Source: Falsiroseomonas ponticola (GTDB taxonomy: Bacteria; Pseudomonadota; Alphaproteobacteria; Acetobacterales; Acetobacteraceae). From it: a DNA stretch of 64,000 nt. Position 1 is the stretch's first letter; every line of letters starts with the position of its first letter. The translations under genes and the position numbers were made by a program. The stretch spans positions 62,001 to 126,000 of the forward strand of contig NZ_JAERQN010000012.1 in assembly GCF_016805305.1 (NCBI RefSeq). Reading direction: 5' to 3'. Below are positions 1 to 8,034 of the stretch, piece after piece. Under the pieces are notes generated by a model that was not told the DNA's origin, made no database searches, and was given only the letters and a program-made list of their open reading frames with translations.

Positions 1-952
1 ACAGGGCCCGGAAGCGCGTATCGGCATCGCGGAGATGCGCGACATAGGCATCGCCCAGCATGATGCGGAGCGGCTGCTGCGTGCGGCGGCATGCCTCGAG
101 GTAGTCCGGGTCCCTCGACACCTTGTCGATCGCCGCGGTCAGCCGCGCCAGGATCGGCGCCGGAATCCCGCGCGGTCCGACGAAGCCCCGCAGGCTGCCG
201 ATGGCAACATCGACGCCCTGCTCGCGGAAGGTCGGCAGCGTGGGGTCCAGCGTCGAGCGTTCCTCCGCCATCACGCCCAGCATGCGGAAGGGCTGGCTGG
301 CGGTCATGATCATCGCCTCGCCCAGATTGGCGGCGGCGCCGCGCACTTCCCGCTGCGTCACGGCCAGGACACCCGGCGGCAGGGCGTTGTAGATCACCGG
401 CGTCAGGCTGATGCCCGCCGCCATCTCCAGCATCCGGACACTCAGGAAGCTGGTCGATCCGCGCGCCTGCGTGGCGATCGTGATCATCTCCGGCTCCCGC
501 CGCGCGGCGGCCACCAGGTCCGCGAGGCTCGCGATGCCCGACTGCGCGTGCACGCCGATGATCGCCGGGTCATCGACCAGGCTGGCGACGAAGGAGAAAC
601 TGTCGAGGTTCCAGCGGGGATTCCGCTCGATCGGGATGGTGACGAGGCCTGGGGTATTGAGGATGCCGAAGGTGTGGCCATCCGGCCTGGAATCCGCGAC
701 GGCATTGATGCCGATCTCGCCGCCCGCGCCCGGCCGGTTCTGCACGACGAAGGGCTGGCCGAGTTCACGTTCGAGGAACTGGCCGAGGGTGCGCGCGGTG
801 ATGTCGTTGCCGCCGCCCGCGCCGAAGGGCACGACCAGCGTGACCGGACGGTCAGGCCAGGCGGGCTGCGCCTTCACGATGGCGGGCTGGGCCAGGGTGG
901 CTGCGCCCAGGGCCAGCCATCGGCGGCGTGTCAGGGCGATGGGGAAGGTCAT
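1..952 (-). CDS. Bug-family (TTT) periplasmic solute-binding protein, 3' end cut by window
   Basis: The reading frame begins with ATG at 952 and runs off the left edge after about 317 codons, close to the usual 320-330 residues, so only the extreme C terminus is missing. The N terminus has an arginine-rich start (TRRRW) and a hydrophobic stretch ending near AQPAIVKAQ, which is a signal peptide. The Bug hallmarks follow: a WPDRPVTLVVPFGAGGGND segment and a QNRPGAGG segment. These are the periplasmic receptors of tripartite tricarboxylate transporters and bind carboxylates and related small acids. AAAGG lies 8 bases before the chosen ATG; another ATG sits five codons upstream. No TctA/TctB partner is adjacent, and the substrate cannot be read from sequence. 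Confidence 0.9.
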   Translation of the reverse strand, partial: MTFPIALTRRRWLALGAATLAQPAIVKAQPAWPDRPVTLVVPFGAGGGNDITARTLGQFLERELGQPFVVQNRPGAGGEIGINAVADSRPDGHTFGILNTPGLVTIPIERNPRWNLDSFSFVASLVDDPAIIGVHAQSGIASLADLVAAARREPEMITIATQARGSTSFLSVRMLEMAAGISLTPVIYNALPPGVLAVTQREVRGAAANLGEAMIMTASQPFRMLGVMAEERSTLDPTLPTFREQGVDVAIGSLRGFVGPRGIPAPILARLTAAIDKVSRDPDYLEACRRTQQPLRIMLGDAYVAHLRDADTRFRAL

Positions 953-1122
953 CGTCGGGCCTTTCATCGGGCTGGGGCATGGCAATCCTGCGCCGGCGGT
1001 CCTGGCATCAGCCATCCGAGACCGCCGAGGGCCTGTTGCCGCCTGTCGTGCTTGCGATGACTATCCCATGGCGAATGAGGGCGCGCCTAGATGAACCCTC
1101 CCTGTCACTGCCGGAGATGCCG

Positions 1123-2271
1123 ATGAGCGACCAACCTGCCCTGCCGCTTCTTTTCACGCCGCTGACGCTGCGGGGGCTCACGCTCAAGAACCGCATCGTC
1201 GTTTCCCCCATGTCGCAGTATTCGGCCGTGAATGGCGAGCCGACGGATTGGCACCTGGTGCACCTCGGCAAATTCGCGATGGGCGGCGCCGGCGTGGTGT
1301 TCTGCGAGGAAACCTCCGTTTCCGAACGGTCGCGCAAGACCTATGACTGCCCGGGCATCTACACCGAAGGCCAGGTCCGCGCCTGGCGGCGCATCACGGA
1401 TTTCATCCAGGGCCAGGGCGCCATCGCGGCCATGCAGCTTGGCCATGCGGGGCGGAAAGTCGCCACCCGCGCGCCCTGGGACGGGTTTGCGCCGCTGGGC
1501 GAACAGGATGCCGCGAATGGCAGGCCGCCCTGGGCCGGGATCGCCCCGAGCCCCATTCCCTTCAAGGAAGGAGCCTTGGTTCCGAAGGAGATGGACGCCG
1601 ACGATATCCGGCGCGTCATCGCCCTGCATGTCGATGCGGCGAAGCGGACGCGGGATGCCGGGTTCGGCATCCTCGAGATCCATGGGGCGCATGGCTACAT
1701 CATCCAGCAATTCCTTTCGCCCATCACGAACCATCGGAAGGATGGCTATGGCGGGGATATCCAGGGCCGGATGCGGTTCGGGCTGGAATTGATGGAAGCC
1801 GTGCGCGAGGCCTGGCCCGCCGAACTGCCCCTGTTTTTCCGCGCGTCATGCGTCGATGGCCGGGGCGGGATCTGGAGCCTGGACGATACCGTGGTGCTGG
1901 CGCGTGAGCTTAAGGCGCGCGGGGTCGATGTGATCGACTGCTCATCGGGGGGCATCGAAGGGCCGCTGACCCTGCACCTGGTGCCGCGCGTGCCGGGTTA
2001 TCACGTGCCGTTCGCGGAGCGGATCCGGAAGGACGCGGCCATGCCCACCATGGCGGTCGGCCTGATCACGGAAGCGCATCAAGCCGAGGGCTACCTGCAG
2101 GCCGGGCAGTGCGACCTGGTGGCGCTGGCGCGCGAGATGATGTGGAACCCGAACTGGCCGACGCATGCCGCAGCGGCGCTGGGCATGGACAAGCCGCATG
2201 AGCAGCTGCCGAGGCCCTATGCGTGGTGGCTGCAGAAGCGGGAGGATGTCCGCCGGATCAGCCAGGCTTGA
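1123..2271 (+). CDS. NADH:flavin oxidoreductase, Old Yellow Enzyme (YqjM-like)
   Basis: This 382-residue protein is a single FMN-binding TIM barrel of the Old Yellow Enzyme family, which reduces activated C=C bonds with NAD(P)H. The N-terminal LFTPLTLRGLTLKNRIVVSP block is typical. The substrate-binding His pair lies in HGAHGY (His187, His190), followed by QQFLSP and the NHRKDGYGG block. The C-terminal FMN phosphate region reads VALAREMMWNPNWP. Length and motifs fit the YqjM/xenobiotic-reductase class. GGAG six bases before ATG 1123 decides the start over the ATG two codons upstream. The gene is divergent from the Bug gene at the left edge and convergent with ctrA. The physiological substrate is unknown. 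Confidence 0.92.
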   Translation: MSDQPALPLLFTPLTLRGLTLKNRIVVSPMSQYSAVNGEPTDWHLVHLGKFAMGGAGVVFCEETSVSERSRKTYDCPGIYTEGQVRAWRRITDFIQGQGAIAAMQLGHAGRKVATRAPWDGFAPLGEQDAANGRPPWAGIAPSPIPFKEGALVPKEMDADDIRRVIALHVDAAKRTRDAGFGILEIHGAHGYIIQQFLSPITNHRKDGYGGDIQGRMRFGLELMEAVREAWPAELPLFFRASCVDGRGGIWSLDDTVVLARELKARGVDVIDCSSGGIEGPLTLHLVPRVPGYHVPFAERIRKDAAMPTMAVGLITEAHQAEGYLQAGQCDLVALAREMMWNPNWPTHAAAALGMDKPHEQLPRPYAWWLQKREDVRRISQA

Positions 2272-2368
2272 TCGGCGAAAGGTCTATCGCCCGTGACCGC
2301 ACGCGACGGGCTGCCACCGCCGCGCGAGGGGAATCTGTCAGGGTCTCGGCGGCGGCCGCTGCAACGCT

Positions 2369-3103
2369 TCAGGCGGCCGCGGAGGCCGGCCCGTCGCGGT
2401 GGTCGGCGGGGCCCGACAGCCTGATGGCCCCGTTCGGCTCGCGCAGCACGTAGCCGCGGCCCCAGACGGTGCCGATCAGTTCGGCCGCCCCGGCATTGGC
2501 GAGCTTCTTGCGCAGCTTGCAGATGAAAACGTCGATGATCTTGACCTCGGGTTCATCCATGCCGCCGTAGAGGTGGTTCAGGAACGCTTCCTTGGTCAGC
2601 ACCACGCCCTTGCGCAGGGTGAGCAGTTCGAGGACCGCGTATTCCTTGCCGGTGAGATGAACCGCGCGTCCGTCCACGAGGACCTCGCGCGATCCGAGAT
2701 TCAAGGTCAGGGGGCCGACCGAGAGGGTGGGCTGGCTGAAACCCTTGGCCCGACGAACGATGGCCTGGATGCGGGCCACCAGTTCCTGCTGATCGAAAGG
2801 CTTCGTGATGTAGTCGTCAGCCCCCATGCCGAAACCGCGAACCTTCGCCTGGGGGCGGGTGAGCCCGGAGAGGATGAGCACGGGCGTCTCCACCCTCGCC
2901 GCACGGAGGCGGCGCACCACCTCATAGCCCTCCATGTCCGGCAGCATGAGGTCGAGGACGACGATGTCGTAGTCGTAGAGGCGGGCAAGCTCCAGCGCCT
3001 CCTCGCCGGTGTCGGCCGTGTCGATGATCATCGCGGCGGCCTTGAGTGCCAAGGCAACACCTCGCGCCACGATTGTATCGTCTTCAACCAGAAGGACACG
3101 CAT
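2369..3103 (-). CDS. ctrA: CtrA-family cell-cycle response regulator
   Basis: The 244-residue protein has an N-terminal receiver domain with acidic residues near EDD (8-10), the phospho-acceptor Asp in VVLDLMLPDM (about 51) and the conserved Lys in ITKPF. A C-terminal OmpR-type winged helix follows. Its HLTGKEY, FLNHLYGGMDEPE, IIDVFICKLRKK and TVWGRGYVLR segments are essentially those of Caulobacter CtrA, the alphaproteobacterial master regulator of division and motility. The receiver is more diverged than the DNA-binding domain, so a CtrA paralogue is possible. It faces fliI across a 124-bp gap holding an inverted repeat. GGAG lies seven bases before the ATG. The tail is rich in Ala/Gly after the domain ends. 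Confidence 0.85.
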   Translation of the reverse strand: MRVLLVEDDTIVARGVALALKAAAMIIDTADTGEEALELARLYDYDIVVLDLMLPDMEGYEVVRRLRAARVETPVLILSGLTRPQAKVRGFGMGADDYITKPFDQQELVARIQAIVRRAKGFSQPTLSVGPLTLNLGSREVLVDGRAVHLTGKEYAVLELLTLRKGVVLTKEAFLNHLYGGMDEPEVKIIDVFICKLRKKLANAGAAELIGTVWGRGYVLREPNGAIRLSGPADHRDGPASAAA

Positions 3104-3141
3104 GGGCCGGCTCCACACACCTGATGCGTGTAGAGATACCA

Positions 3142-3162
3142 CCTTCACGCGATATGTGAAGG
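3142..3162. promoter_or_regulatory. Inverted repeat in the ctrA-fliI divergent region
   Basis: CCTTCAC and GTGAAGG form perfect 7-bp arms around a 7-bp spacer in the 124-bp region between the two divergent start codons. Position and symmetry suggest an operator for a dimeric regulator. It does not contain the TTAA-N7-TTAA pattern expected for CtrA itself. The regulator is unknown. Confidence 0.4.
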
Positions 3163-3227
3163 CCTGATTCATCCGAAAAATGGATAATCTTTCGCGTCTA
3201 TATAAAAAAAGAGAGAAACTGATAGAA

Positions 3228-4574
3228 ATGAAGATAAATCCGATCGGGCAGCGACTGACATTGGCGGAGGCGTTAATCCGGTCCTCGCCCTTAACCCAAT
3301 CGCAAGGGCGTATCGTGGCCGTTGACCAGAATGGCATCGCGCTCTCCGGGTTCAGGCCACCCCTCGCCTTGCGTGACCGCGTCGCGACCACGGACCGATC
3401 GGGCACCACCATCATCGCCGAGGTCGTCGGCACGCGTGACGGGAACGCGCGGGTTGCCGTTCTCGGCGATGCCGACGGTCTCTCCGAAGGCAGCACCGCA
3501 CGCGCCACCGCGACCGAGGGTTTGGGCATCAGCCAGGCATGGCTCGGCCGCGTGCTGGATCCGATGGGAAATCCGCTCGACGGGCAGCCGAAGCCGCCCC
3601 CTGCGCTCCACCGATGCCCGACACGGCGCCAGCCGCCCGCCCCCGGTCTGCGCCAGCGCCTCGGGCCCGCCGTGTGCCTGGGTGTCCGCGCGCTGGACTG
3701 CTTCTGCACGATGCGGGAGGGGCAGCGCCTCGGGCTTTTCGCCGCGTCGGGGGTCGGCAAATCCACCCTGCTGGCAAGCCTGGCGCGCTCGGGCGATTTC
3801 GACGTCACCGTCGTCGGCCTGATCGGTGAGCGTGGGCGTGAAGTCCGTGAATTCGTCGAGGACGATCTTGGCCCCGCGGGACTGGCCAGAAGCGTCGTGA
3901 TCTGCGCGACATCCGATGCCGCCGCCGCCGTCCGGCGAGAGGCCGCCTTCGCCGCCGTCACCGTCGCCGAACACTTCCGCGACCAGGGGCAGCGGGTTCT
4001 CCTGCTGCTCGATTCCGTCACGCGATTCGCGCAGGCCTGCCGGGAGATCGGCCTGGCCGCGGGGGAACCGCCCGCGACGCGGGGATATCCGCCCAGCGTC
4101 TTCCGTGAACTGCCGGCACTGCTGGAACGGGCGGGGCCGGGCGGGCCCGGCGCCGGCAGCATCACCGCCCTCATTACCGTTCTGGTCGAGGGCGACGACC
4201 ATGACGAGCCGGTCGCGGATTCCGTCCGGGGCATCCTCGATGGCCACGTCGTGCTGGACCGGCGGATCGCCGAGGGTGGACGCTTTCCCGCCATCGATGT
4301 GCTGCGCAGCCTCTCCCGCACCGTGCCCGGATGCCAGACCGCGGAGCAGGCCGCGCTCGTCACGCAGGCGCGGCGCCTGCTGGCGCTGCGCGATGAGGTC
4401 GCCGACCTCGTGCGCCTCGGCGCCTACCGGGCCGGAACCGACGCCGACACGGACCGGGCCTTGCGCGCGGCCCCCCGCATCGAAGCGATGCTCAGCCAGA
4501 AGAAGACCGAGGCCAGTTCGATGGAGGAGGCCTTTGCCGCGCTGGCACGGGCGGTGAGCGATGAGCCGGCCTGA
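3228..4574 (+). CDS. fliI: Flagellum-specific ATPase FliI
   Basis: FliI is the hexameric F1-beta-like ATPase that energises the flagellar type III export apparatus on the cytoplasmic face of the inner membrane. The 448-residue product has the family layout: N-terminal beta barrel (1-100), Walker A ASGVGKST (about 173-180), GERGREVREF (about 200-209), Walker B LLLLDSVTRFA (about 257-267) and the GYPPSVFRELPALLERAG catalytic segment. An in-frame ATG at 3180 is possible, but ATG 3228 gives the more typical N terminus and has a purine-rich GAGAG tract 11 bases upstream. The first codons are AT-rich compared with the rest of the window. The fliJ-like gene overlaps its last 14 bases. Confidence 0.93.
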   Translation: MKINPIGQRLTLAEALIRSSPLTQSQGRIVAVDQNGIALSGFRPPLALRDRVATTDRSGTTIIAEVVGTRDGNARVAVLGDADGLSEGSTARATATEGLGISQAWLGRVLDPMGNPLDGQPKPPPALHRCPTRRQPPAPGLRQRLGPAVCLGVRALDCFCTMREGQRLGLFAASGVGKSTLLASLARSGDFDVTVVGLIGERGREVREFVEDDLGPAGLARSVVICATSDAAAAVRREAAFAAVTVAEHFRDQGQRVLLLLDSVTRFAQACREIGLAAGEPPATRGYPPSVFRELPALLERAGPGGPGAGSITALITVLVEGDDHDEPVADSVRGILDGHVVLDRRIAEGGRFPAIDVLRSLSRTVPGCQTAEQAALVTQARRLLALRDEVADLVRLGAYRAGTDADTDRALRAAPRIEAMLSQKKTEASSMEEAFAALARAVSDEPA

Positions 4575-4941
4575 CCCGCTGGCCGTGATGCGCCTGCTGC
4601 GCCGCGCCGAGCTGGAGGCCGCGCGGCAGCAGGCGGCCGAGGTGCTGGATCGGCGCCGCCAGGCCGAGCAGGCCGTCACCGCGACGATGCTGGCCGTGGC
4701 GGAGGAGAAGCGATCGGCCGAGCCGGCGGCTTACGCCGGCTGGGTGTCGGCGCCGCGGGCCGAACTGGCGTTGCTCGCGAGCCGGCTGTCGGCGGCGGAG
4801 GCCAGCGTCACGCTGGCGCAGAACAAGGTCGTCGCCGCCAAGCTGTCGGAGCAGCTGGTCATGGATGCGCAGCAGCGGCAGCGGCAGGCCATGCGCCGCA
4901 AGCGCCTCGCAAAGGAACAGAAGCTCCTCGACGATCTCTGA
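4561..4941 (+). CDS. fliJ: FliJ-like flagellar export protein
   Basis: This 126-residue protein overlaps the end of fliI by 14 bases, the classical fliI-fliJ arrangement with translational coupling. It is rich in Ala, Arg, Gln and Glu, has no membrane segment, and should form long alpha-helical coiled coils: an N-terminal heptad-like stretch up to about residue 50 and a C-terminal charged one from about 75, ending in KRLAKEQKLLDDL. FliJ is the coiled-coil stalk that connects FliI to the export gate FlhA and helps chaperone escort. Sequence conservation in this family is low, so the call rests mainly on length, coiled-coil character and position. Confidence 0.75.
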   Translation: MSRPDPLAVMRLLRRAELEAARQQAAEVLDRRRQAEQAVTATMLAVAEEKRSAEPAAYAGWVSAPRAELALLASRLSAAEASVTLAQNKVVAAKLSEQLVMDAQQRQRQAMRRKRLAKEQKLLDDL

Positions 4942-5017
4942 GCCCGGCTGCCGCGTGCATGGAAAGCAGGCTCCGCGACATCGGCCGGGAGGATCGGGGC
5001 CTTCCGCCGGCCAGGCG

Positions 5018-5269
5018 TCAATGCACCCCGGGGCGTGGCGTCCCGATGGCATCGCCGGCACCTGGCGGGCATGCGGGAATGATCGTGGCCTGGGACAGGG
5101 CCTTCGCCAGGTCGCAGAGGGCTTCCAGGATCCGCACGGCCGCGCTGTACTGCGCGCTTCCGATCGGCGCTTCCGCGCAAACCTTGACGGCGGCGCGGCG
5201 GGCAGCGTCCGCGGCCCGCATCGCCGCGAAGCGGGTCTCGGAGGTCATCAGGCGTGGTGTACGAGCCAT
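5018..5269 (-). CDS. Small hypothetical protein (83 aa)
   Basis: A short frame with consistently GC-rich third positions, which supports coding. The product starts MARTPRLMTSETRF and carries an Ala-rich helical segment (residues about 15-65) with two cysteines. No domain, signal peptide or membrane segment is recognised. It lies downstream of, and convergent with, the fliJ-like gene and is followed by another small minus-strand gene upstream. The ATG at 5269 has no clear ribosome binding site, and a later ATG (residue 8) is possible. It may be a small flagellum- or regulation-linked protein, but nothing in the sequence shows this. Confidence 0.45.
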   Translation of the reverse strand: MARTPRLMTSETRFAAMRAADAARRAAVKVCAEAPIGSAQYSAAVRILEALCDLAKALSQATIIPACPPGAGDAIGTPRPGVH

Positions 5270-5351
5270 GGCCAAGGTCTAGCAGGCGGTTCGCAGCAAA
5301 CTCTGAACGGGCCCCATCGAAGCGGCGGCTGATCCTGCCGGCATGGAAGGC

Positions 5352-5600
5352 TCAGCGCAGCTTGAGCGGGCACTCCTGCACGCAACGCTCGGCATGGGTG
5401 GCGAGGCAACGGCCCAGGATGCCTTCCCGCTGCATGGCGCCGACGCAGTTCAGCAACGGGAAGCTCGCGCGGCGCAGCGGTTGCGCGGCGCGGGGCTTGG
5501 CGCCGGTCTCCTCCTCCGCGATGCAGAGGGCCTCATCCTCATCGGGTGCCAGCACGCAACCCGGCGACCGCCCTTCGAATGTGACCAACCAAGCGCCCAC
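5352..5600 (-). CDS. Small hypothetical cysteine-containing protein (about 82 aa)
   Basis: The frame shows strong GC preference in third codon positions, unlike the region just upstream, so it is probably expressed. The product is hydrophilic with several cysteines (SPGCVLAP, LNCVG, GRCLATHAERCVQEC). The closely spaced C-terminal cysteines could bind metal. The start is uncertain: GTG 5600 is used here, TTG 5588 is an alternative, and neither has a strong Shine-Dalgarno. A striking inverted/direct repeat at 5619-5670 lies immediately upstream and may be its operator. No family is recognised. Confidence 0.4.
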   Translation of the reverse strand: MGAWLVTFEGRSPGCVLAPDEDEALCIAEEETGAKPRAAQPLRRASFPLLNCVGAMQREGILGRCLATHAERCVQECPLKLR

Positions 5601-5618
5601 GACGCACGACCCACTTGC

Positions 5619-5670
5619 TGTCAAGCCAACTTGACAATTCCGGCGCCTCCACGCAAGCCGACTTGACAAT
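5619..5670. promoter_or_regulatory. Inverted repeat with a 32-bp-spaced direct copy upstream of the small gene
   Basis: TGTCAAG-CCAA-CTTGACA (5619-5636) is a perfect 7-bp inverted repeat. A 17-base block starting inside it (5622-5638) recurs at 5654-5670 with one mismatch, 32 bp away, which is about three helical turns. Both copies contain TTGACA, so the elements could also double as -35 boxes. The pair sits between the end of the M20 peptidase gene and the small gene at 5352-5600. It looks like a two-site operator. Confidence 0.45.
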
Positions 5671-5710
5671 CAATGACGAAAATCATCCGGTCCATCCGTC
5701 CCGGTGGCCC

Positions 5711-6883
5711 TCAGCCGGGGCCGAGCCGCAGGATGGCCCGCGCCATCGCCTGCGCGCGCGGGACGAGGCTCGCCACCTCCAGGTATTCCTCCGGCGTGTG
5801 GGCCCGTCCGCCGACCGGGCCGACCGCGCACAGGGTCGGTGCCCCCATCGCCGCGGTGAAGCCGCTATCGGCACAGCCGCCGCTGAACTCCCCCTCCGGC
5901 ACGAAGCCCGTCTCCCGCGCCGCATCCCGGTACAGGTCGAACAGCTTCCGCGCCTCGGGGGACTGCGTCAGCGGCAGGAACTCCCCCTTGATGGTCAGCG
6001 TGGCGCGGGTGCCCGGGACGAAGCTCTTCGCGATGATGGCTTCGATCTTCGCCATCACCTCGTCGCGGTCGGCCGGTTCGACATAGCGCAGGTCGATCTG
6101 CCCCTGCGCCCAGGGTGCCACCGTGTTCACGGACTGCCCGCCGCTGACCAGGCCGACATTCAGCGTGATGCCGCGCTTCAGGTCGGTCAGCGCATGGATC
6201 GCCGTGATCTTCGCGGCCAGCTCGCCGATGGCGCTGATGCCGGCTTCGAAATTCCCGCCGGAATGGGCGGCCTTGCCTTCGATGTCGAAGACCGAGAAGA
6301 CGCCGCCCTTGCGGCCCGTGACGATGCCGCCGGTGGGGCGGCCGGGCTCCGAGTTGAAGACGACGCGCGCGGCCCGCGCCTCCGCCTCGATCACCGGGCG
6401 CCCCTCCGGGCTGCCGATCTCCTCATCGCCCGTGAACAGCGCGACGAGCGGCCCCGGCGCGCCGCCGAACTTCCGGAAGGCGGCGAGGACGAACATGTTC
6501 ATCACCAGGCCGGCCTTCATGTCGGCGACGCCCGGGCCATAGGCGCGCGCACCCTCGATCCGGAAGGGGCGCCGCTCGGGCTCCCCCTTCGGGAAGACCG
6601 TGTCGCGATGGCCCATCAGCACGATGTTCTGCCGGTTGTTGCCGCCGCTCAGGCCATCGCCACCCTCGACCGTGGCGCGGATGCAATCGCCATGCTTCCG
6701 CTGCGGAAGGACTTCCGTCGGGATGCCCTGCGCTTCCATGAAGCGGCGCACCTGGGCGCCGACCCGGTCAACCCCTTGCTTGTCGTAGCTGCCGCCATCG
6801 GTATCGACCATCTCGCGCAGCGTCGCGAGCATGGCGTCCTGCTGCGAAGCAAGCCAGGCCAGGATCTCGTTCTCTGCGCTCAT
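5711..6883 (-). CDS. M20-family metallopeptidase (carboxypeptidase G2/deacylase type)
   Basis: This 390-residue cytoplasmic enzyme belongs to the dizinc M20 amidohydrolases that cleave N-acyl or glutamyl amide bonds. Metal ligands are visible in MGHRDTVFP (His92, Asp94), the bridging Asp121 in GVADMKAG, the catalytic pair in TGDEEIGS (Glu154, Glu155) and a Glu in NSEPGRP. The dimerisation (lid) domain sits between about 185 and 300. The C-terminal metal His is in GGRAHTPEEY. Length matches glutamate carboxypeptidase-like members. It is the last large gene of a minus-strand run that also encodes an amidase, a FAH-family hydrolase and a Bug receptor, which suggests joint breakdown of an acylated or amide compound. 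Confidence 0.9.
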   Translation of the reverse strand: MSAENEILAWLASQQDAMLATLREMVDTDGGSYDKQGVDRVGAQVRRFMEAQGIPTEVLPQRKHGDCIRATVEGGDGLSGGNNRQNIVLMGHRDTVFPKGEPERRPFRIEGARAYGPGVADMKAGLVMNMFVLAAFRKFGGAPGPLVALFTGDEEIGSPEGRPVIEAEARAARVVFNSEPGRPTGGIVTGRKGGVFSVFDIEGKAAHSGGNFEAGISAIGELAAKITAIHALTDLKRGITLNVGLVSGGQSVNTVAPWAQGQIDLRYVEPADRDEVMAKIEAIIAKSFVPGTRATLTIKGEFLPLTQSPEARKLFDLYRDAARETGFVPEGEFSGGCADSGFTAAMGAPTLCAVGPVGGRAHTPEEYLEVASLVPRAQAMARAILRLGPG

Positions 6884-6993
6884 GGTGCGTCTCCCGCTGC
6901 ATCGATGGGCGCAGGCTGGCACCGCGCCCGAGGCCTGGGAAGCCCAGGGGCGCCGATGCGTGACGCTCGTCCTGCCGGGCGATGCAGGCTCGG

Positions 6994-7965
6994 CTATTCC
7001 ACCCGCCCGATGCGCTGCACGGCGCGCACCAGGCGCGCGCTGTCCTCGGCGAAGAAGGCGGCGAAGGCGGGCGCGTCCATGTAGCGCACCGGCGCGCCGG
7101 CGGCCGTGAAGGCCTGGACCAGTTGCGGGTCCGTGACCGCTTCGCGCATCGCATCGCGCAGCTTCTGGATCACCGAGGCCGGCGTCGCGGCGGGCGCGAA
7201 CATGCCGGCCCAGATGTAGAACTCGACGTCGGCGAAGCCCTTCTCGATGAAGGTCGGCACGTCGGGGAAGGCGGGCACGCGCTCCCTCCCCCAGCAGCCC
7301 AGCACCCGGATGCGGCCGTCCCGCGCATGCTGCGTCAGCGTGCCGGGTGCCGAGGCCAGCGCCTGGATCTGCCCGCCGAGCAGCGCCGTGATGGCCGGGC
7401 CCGCGCCCGTGAAGGGCACGTGCAGCAGCCGGATATTGGCGGAGGCCGCGAGCATCTCCATCGCCACATGCAGCGTGCCGTAGGTGCCGGAGGAGCCGTA
7501 GGGGATGTTGCCTGGATTGGCGCGGGCGGCGGCGATGAACTCCTCCATCGTGCGCCAGGGGGCGGAGGCCGGCACGGCCAGCATGGTCGGGTCCGCATTC
7601 ACCAGGGCGACGGGCGCGAACTGGTCGGCGGTATAGGGCGGCGCGCGGTTGAACAGGCGCTCCGCCTCCGGGATCACGGCGAGCGACGACAGCGCCATCA
7701 CCAGCGTGTAGCCATCCGGCGCGCTGCGGGCGACGAAGCCGTTGCCGATGGCGCCGGCGGCGCCGCCACGGTTCTGCACCACCACCGGCTGCCGCAGGAT
7801 CTTTTCGAGAGCCGCGGCCACGGGGCGGGCGGCGAGGTCGGCCTGGCCACCAGGCGGGAAGGGCACAACGAGGTTGATGGGGCGGGTCGGGTAATCCGTG
7901 CCCTGCGCCTGTGCGGCCAGGGGCATGAGCGCGGAAGCGGCCAGCAGCGAGCGGCGGTCGATCAT
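6994..7965 (-). CDS. Bug-family (TTT) solute-binding protein
   Basis: A complete 323-residue periplasmic receptor. The signal peptide (about residues 1-20, ending AAQAQG) precedes the Bug signature YPTRPINLVVPFPPGGQADLA and the QNRGGAAG loop, which is a slight variant of NRPGAGG. Later family marks include the GSSGTYGTLH loop and PFTGAGPAITALLGG. GGAGG sits nine bases before the ATG. It lies between the FAH-family hydrolase and the M20 peptidase in the same direction, so it probably captures the substrate of that pathway. No TctA/TctB subunits are present. The C terminus is regular. Confidence 0.93.
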   Translation of the reverse strand: MIDRRSLLAASALMPLAAQAQGTDYPTRPINLVVPFPPGGQADLAARPVAAALEKILRQPVVVQNRGGAAGAIGNGFVARSAPDGYTLVMALSSLAVIPEAERLFNRAPPYTADQFAPVALVNADPTMLAVPASAPWRTMEEFIAAARANPGNIPYGSSGTYGTLHVAMEMLAASANIRLLHVPFTGAGPAITALLGGQIQALASAPGTLTQHARDGRIRVLGCWGRERVPAFPDVPTFIEKGFADVEFYIWAGMFAPAATPASVIQKLRDAMREAVTDPQLVQAFTAAGAPVRYMDAPAFAAFFAEDSARLVRAVQRIGRVE

Positions 7966-7994
7966 CGTTCTTGTTCCTCCCGGTGGTTTGGCGC

Positions 7995-8022
7995 CTCCCC
8001 CCGCGCATGAGCGCGGGAGGAG
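7995..8022. other. Strong stem-loop between FAH hydrolase and Bug genes
   Basis: Twelve-base arms (7995-8006 and 8011-8022) flank an ATGA loop with one non-Watson-Crick position. There is no T-run on either side, so it is less likely an intrinsic terminator than an mRNA-stability or processing element. Such an element could set different expression for the receptor gene versus the upstream enzymes in the operon. Confidence 0.45.
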
Positions 8023-8034
8023 GAAAGGCAGGCG

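Noticed and set aside
3180..3227. N-terminal extension of FliI from ATG 3180
   Set aside because: The added 16 residues lie in AT-rich leader-like DNA, have no Shine-Dalgarno and are not part of the FliI fold. They remain possible but not preferred.
3271..3291. CtrA box inside fliI
   Set aside because: Two TTAA blocks are present, but the spacing is 14 bases instead of the required 7.
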